Shown in pieces: positions 1-7,132 of a stretch of 64,000 nt of DNA (positions are counted from its first letter, which is position 1; each line of letters opens with the position of its first letter). The stretch is from Myxococcales bacterium (GTDB taxonomy: Bacteria > Myxococcota_A > UBA9042): assembly GCA_009692425.1 (NCBI GenBank), contig SHZF01000015.1:1-64000 (forward strand). The letters are read 5' to 3'. Made by a program: the position numbers and the translations under genes. The notes below the pieces were generated by a model. It was given only the letters and a program-made list of their open reading frames with translations, was not told the origin of the DNA and ran no database searches.

Positions 1-3000
1 CTGGAAGTCCTTGCCGTTGTTGAAGTTCAGCGAACAGTCCGGCGACAGCGCTCCCGGCGGATCCGGCGAGCCGTCCATCGCCCATTGCGGCCCCTGCGCC
101 GGCTTGTCGAGCAGCCAAAAGTTGTTCGGCGGCGTGCCGCACGTGAACGTGATCGTGTAGGGCAGCGGCACCACGTCGCACTCCTTCACCAGATCGTGCG
201 TGCACCCGATCGAAGCGTTGCAGGCGTCTGCGGTGCACGCATATCCATCGTCGCAGTCGGTCTTCTGGCCCGTGCACTTGCCGCCCTGGCAGGTCGTCGC
301 ATCGGTGCAGGCGTTGTCGTCCGCGCACGGCGCGACGGGCAGCGCGACGAGTTCGCACGCCGCTTGCAGGCACTGCGCATCGATGCAGGGCTCAGGGTCA
401 TCGAGGCACTCGACGTCCTTCGTACACGTCGCCGGCTGCGCGGTCAGGATCGCGACATCGTCGATGAACCAGCCTGGGTAGCCCCCCAACGTCGCCACGG
501 CCGCGTTGAAGCGGAAGCGCGCGCGGACCTTCTGACCCGCGAACTTCGCCAGCGGTATGCGGACCTTGTGCCACATGCCCTGAAGCTTCGCATTGTCGAG
601 TAGCACCGAGTCGAGGACCGCCTGAGTGTCGCCTTGCACGATCTCGACAAAACGCGGGTGGAGCATGGCCGATGGATCGCCTTGGAACCAGTTCCAGAAC
701 CGCAACGCCGTCACACCCTTGAGCGGCACGACGACGGGGCCAGACAGCGCGCCCCCCTTGGGCAGGAGCGGGCCCGCGTCGAGGTTGGCGTCGTTGTTGA
801 AGTTGAGGGAACAGCCCGACCCTCCCTTGGCGCCGGGCACGCCGGGCAGCGCATCGATCTTCCAGCCGACCTTGCCGACCGGCAAATCGACGAGCCACGT
901 CTGCTTGTCGTTGCAGCCAAAGCTGTCGGTGAGCAGCGGGAAGCAGGGCAATGCCTTGCCGTCGCACGCCCCGTCGGTGCAGGTGTCGGTGCCGGTGCAC
1001 GGGTCGCCGTCGTCGCACAGGCCCCCGTCTGGCGCCGGCTTCCACCCGCACTCGATCTCGTTGGCGTTGATCACTTCACAGAAGTCGAGCGTACACGCTT
1101 CACCGTCGTCGCACGTAGACTTGCCGCCCGTGCACTTGCCGCCGAAGCACTTGTCGAGGCCGGTGCACGGATTCTTGTCGTCGCATATCGCGCCGGTGAC
1201 GTCGGTCAACCCATCGACGCACAGGCCCGCCTTGCACTTGTCGTTGAACGTGCAGGGCTCCGCGTTGGTACAGCTCGTGTCGTCTGTCGCAGATTTCCCG
1301 ATACACTTTCCAGTTTTGCACGTCTCCGCCGCAGTGCACTCGTTGCCGTCGTTGCAGGGCGTTCCCTCGCCCTTCTTCGTCGACTGGCAGCCCGCGAACG
1401 GGTCGCAGGTGTCGAGCGTGCACGGGTCGCCGTCGCTGCACACCTTGTACACGCCGCCACCGCACACGCCGGCGCCATTGCACTGGTCGAGACCCGTGCA
1501 GGCGTCCCAGTCGTTGCACGGCGCTTGGCCATACGAGAACGAGCACTTCGCGCCGAAGCATTTTGCCAGCGCGCACGGGCCCTTGGACGGGCAGTCCAGA
1601 TCCTTTCCGCAGAAGTCTCCTGGCGAAACGTGTACTTCGATGTCATCGACGAACCACCCGGTGCCCGTGTTCACCGCGCAGTCGATCGAATCGAAGCGGA
1701 ACCTCACCTTGACGACCTGCCCGGCGAAGCCGGTGAGCCCGACCCGGATGCGCCGCCACTTCTTGCCGCCCTGCGTGTTGGGCAGCCACATCCGCAGCGG
1801 CACCGTCTTGAACCCGTCCGAACTGGCCTCGATCAGGCGAATGTCGGCATTGTCGAAGCCGCCCACGTCGCTCCACGTCCAGAACCACAACGCGGCTCCG
1901 GTCACGCCAGCCAGGTTGATCGCGGGGCTGGTCGCGCTCGCCTCGACGCGCGGTTGCCCTGGTTTGCACTCGAAATTCACACCGTCGTTCAGGTTCAACG
2001 CGCACGACGGCGAGTGGTGACCGGGCGGAGCCGGAGTGCCGTCGATCGCAAACTTCGCCGCTCCGGGCACATTCGGACCGGCAAAGGTCCACCCGACGGT
2101 GCCGGCGCAGGCAAACGGCTCCACCAGCGCGAACGCACACGGCGCAGCTGGACCGGAGCACTTGCCCCCCTTGCAGGCGTCGCTCCCCGTGCACGGATCG
2201 CCATCGTCGCACGCAGCGTTCTCCTGCAAACTTAAGATCTTGCATACACCGCCCGCATCGCACGAGTCGGTGGTGCACGGGTTGCCGTCGTCACACTTCT
2301 GCGGCAGCGACAGGCACACTTCGCCGAGGCAGGCACCCGCAATCGCGCATTTGCCGCCGCCACACGGGGTGCCGTCGGGCGCCACCACGTGCGTACAGCC
2401 CTGCAGGCCATCGCAGGCGTCGGCCGTGCACGGGCTGGCATCGGCACAGTTCGCCGGTTTGCCAGCGACGCACGAGCCGAGGCCATCGCACACGTCGCCA
2501 ACCGTGCAGGCGTTCCCGTCGTTGCACTCGGTGCTGGGGTAGAGCATCGCGCACGTTCCTGCCTTGCACGGCTCGATCGAGCAGGGCTTGCCATCGTCGC
2601 AATCGGCATCGACTCCGCACGGCTTGGCGACGTTGGTCACGATCTGGACGTCGTCGACGAACCACCCGGCGCCCCCATTCTGCTGGCACCCGAACGTGTC
2701 GATGCGCCAGCGCGCTTGGATGGTCTTGCCGGCGAGCGGCCCGAGGTCGATGCGCTCCGTTCGCCACTTGCCCTGCGCCGGGCCGTTCGCGAGCCAGGCG
2801 ATCACGGGCGCGGTCTGGAATCCGTCGGCCGACAGCGAAACCCACCGCACGTCTTGCGTTTCGGCCGGACCCATATCGACCCAGCTGCGAAAGCGCAGGA
2901 CGGCCTGTGTGGCGCCCGGCAACGCGATCGGCGGCGACGTCGCCGAGCCCGCAGCGGTCCCTTCGGCGGGATTGCACGGAAAGCTGACGCCGTCGTTGAA

Positions 3001-4785
3001 GTTCAGCGAGCATCCGGTCGCGCCGGGCACTGCTGGCGTTGCATCGATGCTCCAGCCCGTGCGCGTCGGGTCCGACGGTGGCTCCATCGCCCAGGCCGGC
3101 GGGTCTGCGCAGCCGAAATCGGTGATCGCCTGCACGCTGCACGGTGCCGGCCCCGATGGCTTGCAGACTTTGCCGGCGCACTGGTCGCCCGCCGTGCAGG
3201 GGTCGGCGTCGTTGCACGGAGAGCCGGCTGGCATGAAGCCGTACGAACAATCGAACTTGCCACCCGTCTTGGGAACGCACGAGTCGACCGTGCACACCGC
3301 GTCGTCGTCGCACACATGGCGCCCGCGGCACACCGCGCCAAAGCACGCCTCGTCGACCGTGCACACGTCGCCATCTTTGCACGGCGCGGCGTCGGCGGCC
3401 GGCGCACTCGCACAGCCGCCCGTGTGCGGGTCGCACGCGTCGACCGTGCACGAATTCCCGTCCGAACACAGCTTCAGCGTGCCCGTGCACAGTCCAGCGT
3501 CGCAGTGGTCGCCTGCTGTACACGGGTCGCCATCGTTGCAGGGGCCGATCGTCGCCGCGCCCGAACACGCCCCTTCTTCGCACTGGTCGCCGGTGGTGCA
3601 GACCAGACCGTCGTCACACGCCGCCTTCTTGATCGGAACGCCGACGCATTGGCCGAACTTACAGATGTCGCCGCCGGTGCACGGATTGTCGTCATTGCAC
3701 GTCGCGCCCTTGGCTTTCTGGACCGCCTTGCACTCGCCGTCCACGCACACGTCGTCCGTGCACGGGTTCAGATCGTCGCACATCGACGTCGTCTTGCAGG
3801 TGCCAGCACGCACCTCGAAGTCGTCGACGAACGCGCCCACCGACTCGGCCTGGAAGCACGCCTTCGACTGAAAGCGCAGGCGCAGTTGGAACTTCTGCCC
3901 GGCCCACGGCGCCAGCGAGCGCGTGACGACGTCCCACACGTTGACCGCCGCGAGGCCATCGATCGCGTGCCACTTCGCTCCGTCGGTCGTCACTTCGAGC
4001 CACAGCGTGTCGGCTGGACCCCAGGTGCCGGCCAGGCGGAAGCGCACATACAGCGGGTCGCCCTTCTTGTATTCGGTGGCGTCGATCCAGGGCGCGGTCG
4101 CGCGTCCGCTGACCACCAGGGCCGGCGCGCACTGCAGCCCGAACGCACCATTGAAGTTGAGCGAGCACTCCGGCGAGACGAACGGCGCGACCGCGACGGC
4201 GACCGGGGGCGAACCATCGACCGACCATGCGGGCATGCCGGGGCCCTCGAAATCGAGCGTCCACGCGTGCCAGGTGGCCGGCGAACAGTCGAAGGGCTGC
4301 ACGTACGGGACTTGCAGCGCGCACCCGGCAATCGGCACGTGGACGCAGTGCGAATCGGGCACGCACTGGTCGGCCGTGCACGGGTCGTGGTCGTCGCAGT
4401 CCTCGTCAGGTTGGCTGGGAATGCACGGCACCGTGTCCGCGCAGCCAGCGCCCGTGCACAGGTCATCGCAGACGGCGTCGGCCGGACAACCGTCTTGCGT
4501 GGGGTCGCCGTCGTCCGGGACTGGTGCCGCGTCCCCATCATGCGCTCCGTCGAGACCAGCGCACCCGACACCAGTCTTGCAGTCACACGCGGCGCCGCCA
4601 CACCCGCCGTCGTCCGGCAACTCGCCCGTGTCGATGCCATCGGTCGGAGTGTCGGCGCCCCCGATCGCATCGGCGCCCTGGCCCATTGCAACGGGCGGAG
4701 CAGGCTGCGCGCACGCGGCCATCGCCACCAACAGGGCGATTCGGCACACGACGGGGGCGGGCGCGGGGAGCCGGACGCGCAACAT
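1..4785 (-). CDS. Giant Cys-rich multidomain lipoprotein (3' end outside window)
   Basis: The frame is open from an ATG at 4785 to the left edge, about 1595 residues with no stop seen. The start is chosen for a GAGGA ribosome site just upstream; an in-frame ATG at 4815 is an alternative. A signal peptide ends in M-A-A-C at residues 22-25, so this is a predicted lipoprotein. The body alternates two elements. One is runs of Cys-rich motifs of the type C-D-D-G-N-x-C-T-x-x-D-x-C. The other is beta-sandwich modules of about 200 residues ending in the signature W-F-[VI]-D-D-[VI], seen near 3825 (as A-F-V-D-D), 2655, 1645 and 460; a fifth module starts near 120 and is cut. Such endings resemble MAM or cleaved-adhesin type folds. 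Role unknown; surface adhesion or binding is inference. It shares its Cys repeats with the lipoprotein at 43218-48626. Confidence 0.85.
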   Translation of the reverse strand, partial: MLRVRLPAPAPVVCRIALLVAMAACAQPAPPVAMGQGADAIGGADTPTDGIDTGELPDDGGCGGAACDCKTGVGCAGLDGAHDGDAAPVPDDGDPTQDGCPADAVCDDLCTGAGCADTVPCIPSQPDEDCDDHDPCTADQCVPDSHCVHVPIAGCALQVPYVQPFDCSPATWHAWTLDFEGPGMPAWSVDGSPPVAVAVAPFVSPECSLNFNGAFGLQCAPALVVSGRATAPWIDATEYKKGDPLYVRFRLAGTWGPADTLWLEVTTDGAKWHAIDGLAAVNVWDVVTRSLAPWAGQKFQLRLRFQSKACFQAESVGAFVDDFEVRAGTCKTTSMCDDLNPCTDDVCVDGECKAVQKAKGATCNDDNPCTGGDICKFGQCVGVPIKKAACDDGLVCTTGDQCEEGACSGAATIGPCNDGDPCTAGDHCDAGLCTGTLKLCSDGNSCTVDACDPHTGGCASAPAADAAPCKDGDVCTVDEACFGAVCRGRHVCDDDAVCTVDSCVPKTGGKFDCSYGFMPAGSPCNDADPCTAGDQCAGKVCKPSGPAPCSVQAITDFGCADPPAWAMEPPSDPTRTGWSIDATPAVPGATGCSLNFNDGVSFPCNPAEGTAAGSATSPPIALPGATQAVLRFRSWVDMGPAETQDVRWVSLSADGFQTAPVIAWLANGPAQGKWRTERIDLGPLAGKTIQARWRIDTFGCQQNGGAGWFVDDVQIVTNVAKPCGVDADCDDGKPCSIEPCKAGTCAMLYPSTECNDGNACTVGDVCDGLGSCVAGKPANCADASPCTADACDGLQGCTHVVAPDGTPCGGGKCAIAGACLGEVCLSLPQKCDDGNPCTTDSCDAGGVCKILSLQENAACDDGDPCTGSDACKGGKCSGPAAPCAFALVEPFACAGTVGWTFAGPNVPGAAKFAIDGTPAPPGHHSPSCALNLNDGVNFECKPGQPRVEASATSPAINLAGVTGAALWFWTWSDVGGFDNADIRLIEASSDGFKTVPLRMWLPNTQGGKKWRRIRVGLTGFAGQVVKVRFRFDSIDCAVNTGTGWFVDDIEVHVSPGDFCGKDLDCPSKGPCALAKCFGAKCSFSYGQAPCNDWDACTGLDQCNGAGVCGGGVYKVCSDGDPCTLDTCDPFAGCQSTKKGEGTPCNDGNECTAAETCKTGKCIGKSATDDTSCTNAEPCTFNDKCKAGLCVDGLTDVTGAICDDKNPCTGLDKCFGGKCTGGKSTCDDGEACTLDFCEVINANEIECGWKPAPDGGLCDDGDPCTGTDTCTDGACDGKALPCFPLLTDSFGCNDKQTWLVDLPVGKVGWKIDALPGVPGAKGGSGCSLNFNNDANLDAGPLLPKGGALSGPVVVPLKGVTALRFWNWFQGDPSAMLHPRFVEIVQGDTQAVLDSVLLDNAKLQGMWHKVRIPLAKFAGQKVRARFRFNAAVATLGGYPGWFIDDVAILTAQPATCTKDVECLDDPEPCIDAQCLQAACELVALPVAPCADDNACTDATTCQGGKCTGQKTDCDDGYACTADACNASIGCTHDLVKECDVVPLPYTITFTCGTPPNNFWLLDKPAQGPQWAMDGSPDPPGALSPDCSLNFNNGKDFQ

Positions 4786-5179
4786 CAGGGTCCTCAGCCG
4801 GTCGAGCGGCCACATGCTACCACTGTAGCCGCGCCGGTGCAGCGACGGCAAGGAGATGACCGGGTCCATTCCGCTGGCCAGAAAAGCAGCGGACTTTTGC
4901 GGACCTACTTCAAGAATGATGCGGATCTTTACCTTTTGCGTTTACCGGGTGTCTAATCGCCGTCGGCCCGACGTCCCTCGGACGCCCCCGGACCCGGCGA
5001 ACCCTCGCAGAGCCACGTCGGCCTGCGGGGCGTCCGCGGCCGCCTTGCGTCGTCGGGTGTTTCACCCGCGACATGGCGTGTCACACCTTCTGCGGCCTAT
5101 GCCGCGTACCCCGGCCGGCGGTTCGCCGCCGCGCCCACTGCGGTCGCTTCGCGCGCCGCTGTCGCAAGGAGAGTTCGTC
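4786..5179. other. Intergenic region between divergent exported-protein genes
   Basis: About 390 bases with no convincing gene, separating the divergent starts at 4785 (minus) and 5180 (plus). The stretch around 4905-4957 is noticeably richer in A and T than its surroundings and holds the promoter candidate listed separately. The rest is GC-rich and featureless. Confidence 0.6.
4928..4957 (+). promoter_or_regulatory. Candidate sigma-70-type promoter
   Basis: TTTACC at 4928-4933 and TCTAAT at 4952-4957 are separated by 18 bases. They match the -35 consensus at four of six positions and the -10 consensus at five of six. They sit in the only AT-rich patch upstream of the LEA-like gene and would give a 5' leader of about 215 bases. 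This is a pattern match only. Confidence 0.3.
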
Positions 5180-5569
5180 ATGCGCAATGTGATCAAGGTT
5201 TTCTCGCTCGCCATCGGTCTGACCCTCGCGGTGCCGGCTTTTGCTGCCGAAGGAGAGAAGAAGGAAGCTGCCAAGGAGAAGGCGGAAGACAAGAAAGAGG
5301 CCGTGAAGGAGAAGGCCGAAGACAAGAAAGAGGCCGTGAAGGAGAAGGCCGAAGACAAGAAAGAGGCCGTGAAGGAGAAGGCCGCCGACAAGAAAGAGGC
5401 CATGAAGGAGAAGGCCGAAGACAAGAAAGAGGCCGTGAAGGAGAAGGCCGAAGACAAGAAAGAGGCCATGAAGGAGAAGGCCGCCGACAAGAAGGAGGCC
5501 GTGAAAGAGAAGGCCGCCGACAAGAAGGAGGCCGTGAAAGAGAAGGCCGCCGACAAGAAGAACAAGTAG
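5180..5569 (+). CDS. Exported LEA-like protein of 11-residue Lys/Glu/Ala repeats
   Basis: This is a protein of 129 residues with a clear Sec signal peptide ending A-F-A-A at about residues 20-23. The mature part is almost entirely an 11-residue repeat, K-E-K-A-[EA]-D-K-K-E-A-[VM], present about 8.9 times. Lys, Glu, Ala and Asp make up nearly all of it. Group 3 late-embryogenesis-abundant (LEA) proteins are built on similar amphipathic 11-mers and protect cells during drying or osmotic stress. That role is inferred from composition alone, and a coiled-coil or cell-wall spacer is possible. An AAGGAG ribosome site lies at 5166-5171, eight bases before the ATG. A hairpin follows the stop. Confidence 0.85.
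   Translation: MRNVIKVFSLAIGLTLAVPAFAAEGEKKEAAKEKAEDKKEAVKEKAEDKKEAVKEKAEDKKEAVKEKAADKKEAMKEKAEDKKEAVKEKAEDKKEAMKEKAADKKEAVKEKAADKKEAVKEKAADKKNK
5273..5566 (+). repeat. 33-bp in-frame tandem repeat, about 8.9 copies
   Basis: The coding sequence of the 11-residue unit repeats every 33 bases from the AAG codon at 5273 to the end of the gene. Copies differ mainly at the fifth codon (GAA or GCC) and the eleventh (GTG or ATG), so copy number may vary between strains by slippage. Confidence 0.9.
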
Positions 5570-5918
5570 TCGAGTCCTCTGCGGTCGCGCCACGGCCCGG
5601 ACACCAGGACGCGCGAAGGGGTCGGTGCGGTGCTCGCGCCGGCCCCTTCGCAATTGCTTCGCGCGCCAGCAAATGGACCGCGCGCTGGCATTGCGGGCCC
5701 AGGATTCACCAGCCAACCTTCCCTGAATGCCGAATTCGGGCGCAGTTCTAGGCGCCTAGGAGGTTGGCGGTGAAGGCGTACACCGGGTACGTCGAACTGC
5801 CAACCGACGACGGCAACGACGAAATGCGCCGAAGGCGGCGAATCGGGAGGGGGGGGTGCGGTCTTGCCAAGCGCACCGTGCCGTGCAACGTTCGGAGCAC
5901 ACTAGGGAGTGGCAGCCC
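5570..5918. other. Intergenic region after LEA-like gene
   Basis: About 350 bases without a credible gene. The first part holds the hairpin at 5613-5651. The stretch around 5725-5770 is less GC-rich and could hold the promoter for the beta-barrel gene, but no convincing -35/-10 pair was found. Confidence 0.5.
5613..5651 (+). terminator. Candidate intrinsic terminator hairpin
   Basis: GCGAAGGGGTCGG at 5613-5625 pairs with CCGGCCCCTTCGC at 5639-5651, giving a 13-bp stem with one G-T pair and a 13-base loop. It starts 43 bases after the stop of the LEA-like gene. The following bases (AATTGCTT) are only weakly T-rich, so termination strength is uncertain. Confidence 0.45.
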
Positions 5919-7076
5919 ATGCGCGTCTTGTCGGTTGTCTTCCTCGGCGGCGCAATCGCCTTTGCGCCGCCGTCGGCGTTCGCCAGCAACATCGGCACCT
6001 CGTACAGCTTGAGCCGCACGCCCGCGACGGAAGGCTACCCCGCGAGCGGCGGCCAATCGCTGTCGCTGTCCGGGAGCTGGGATGCCTCGGAGACCCTGTC
6101 GATCGATCCCAACCTTTCGATGTACAAGGCGTATGCGACGACGGATGCCAGCGGCGTCGTGACCCCCGGCACCGCATCGTGGACGCTCGGCCTCGGCGCG
6201 GGCTACACGTGGAGCGACCACTGGGTGTTCGGCGTGGCGGGGTCCTTCGCGCCGGCGACGACCGGCATGAATGCGACGACACTCGGGCTGGAAAACGAAA
6301 AGGGGCAGGGCATCGACGTGCACGGTACGCTGTCGGACAAGAGTGGCTCGCAGGGGGCCGAGTTGAGCGTGAGCTACGATTCGGCCGGCGACTCGAGCGT
6401 GGAATGGGGCGTTGCGCTTGCCGTCCCCGTCAGTCGCTATACGACGACGCAGACCTTTGCACCGGATGCGGGCAACACCGAGAACCCGAAATTTGTGAAT
6501 CTTGCCCAGAAAAAATGTGCTGTCGCGGCGCAAAAGAGCGCGCCCCCCTCGGACCTCTGCAAGACGCTGGCCGCAATGAGCAAGACGCAGGGCGACTTCA
6601 TTTTCGAAGTGCCGCTCAACGTGAACCTGAACCTGACGCTGTGGGAGTTCTCGGGCGTCTCGCTGGGGGTCACGAAGTACATCTACAGCAAAGAACCAAG
6701 TGAAGTCGGGTATTTTACGCTGACGAGCGCCAACCGCAAGGCCGCCCAGTCTGCCGTCGACAAGGCACCCAAGGCAGCGGCGGATCGCACCAGCGCGATG
6801 AGCTTCGGCTCCGGAATCGCGACGGGTTCGACGGACACGGCCGTCAGCCTCAGCCTGTCGCACCGGTTCAGCGCCTGGAAGGTCGGCGTGACGATGGCCC
6901 ATACCGCCTATCGCGAAGAGCAGGGCGGCAACTGGTCGGTGTCGGGCAAGGTCTACTTGAAGCTGAACAAGACGTGGCGGGTCGGCGTCAACGCGAGCGA
7001 CCAGCGCGACACGGACAGCACGGGGGCGAACACGCAATCGTTCAGTGCGGGCGGCAACTTGCGGTTCAGTTTCTAG
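5919..7076 (+). CDS. Predicted outer-membrane beta-barrel protein
   Basis: This is a protein of 385 residues. It begins with a Sec signal peptide (cleavage near residue 22 after A-F-A) and ends in N-L-R-F-S-F. A C-terminal phenylalanine in an alternating hydrophobic strand is the usual BamA recognition signal of outer-membrane barrels. Alternating short strands rich in Ser, Thr and Gly (for example S-L-S-L-S-G-S-W and A-V-S-L-S-L-S-H) fill the length. No family-specific motif is recognised, so substrate and pore function are unknown. A longer in-frame ATG at 5856 lacks a signal peptide and was not used; AGGGAG precedes the chosen start. Confidence 0.75.
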   Translation: MRVLSVVFLGGAIAFAPPSAFASNIGTSYSLSRTPATEGYPASGGQSLSLSGSWDASETLSIDPNLSMYKAYATTDASGVVTPGTASWTLGLGAGYTWSDHWVFGVAGSFAPATTGMNATTLGLENEKGQGIDVHGTLSDKSGSQGAELSVSYDSAGDSSVEWGVALAVPVSRYTTTQTFAPDAGNTENPKFVNLAQKKCAVAAQKSAPPSDLCKTLAAMSKTQGDFIFEVPLNVNLNLTLWEFSGVSLGVTKYIYSKEPSEVGYFTLTSANRKAAQSAVDKAPKAAADRTSAMSFGSGIATGSTDTAVSLSLSHRFSAWKVGVTMAHTAYREEQGGNWSVSGKVYLKLNKTWRVGVNASDQRDTDSTGANTQSFSAGGNLRFSF

Positions 7077-7132
7077 TCTAGCTGGGTTGGCCGTGGCTCG
7101 CCAAGGCGCGCAGCAGGCTCTCCGCCAGTGGG

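Noticed and set aside
2389..4956. An 855-residue open frame on the plus strand opposite the giant lipoprotein
   Set aside because: It is a shadow of the GC3-biased, repeat-rich minus-strand gene: Arg/Ala/Val-rich sequence, no domain, no ribosome site. The minus-strand frame has the signal peptide and the ordered Cys motifs.
5273..5566. Possible CRISPR array because of regular 33-bp repetition
   Set aside because: There are no unique spacers; units are contiguous, in frame and encode an 11-residue repeat.
5062..5709. Hydrophobic repeat proteins (F-X-X-A-S-F-L-S type) on the minus strand across the LEA-like gene
   Set aside because: They are antisense translations of the 33-bp repeat. The plus-strand frame has a ribosome site and signal peptide.
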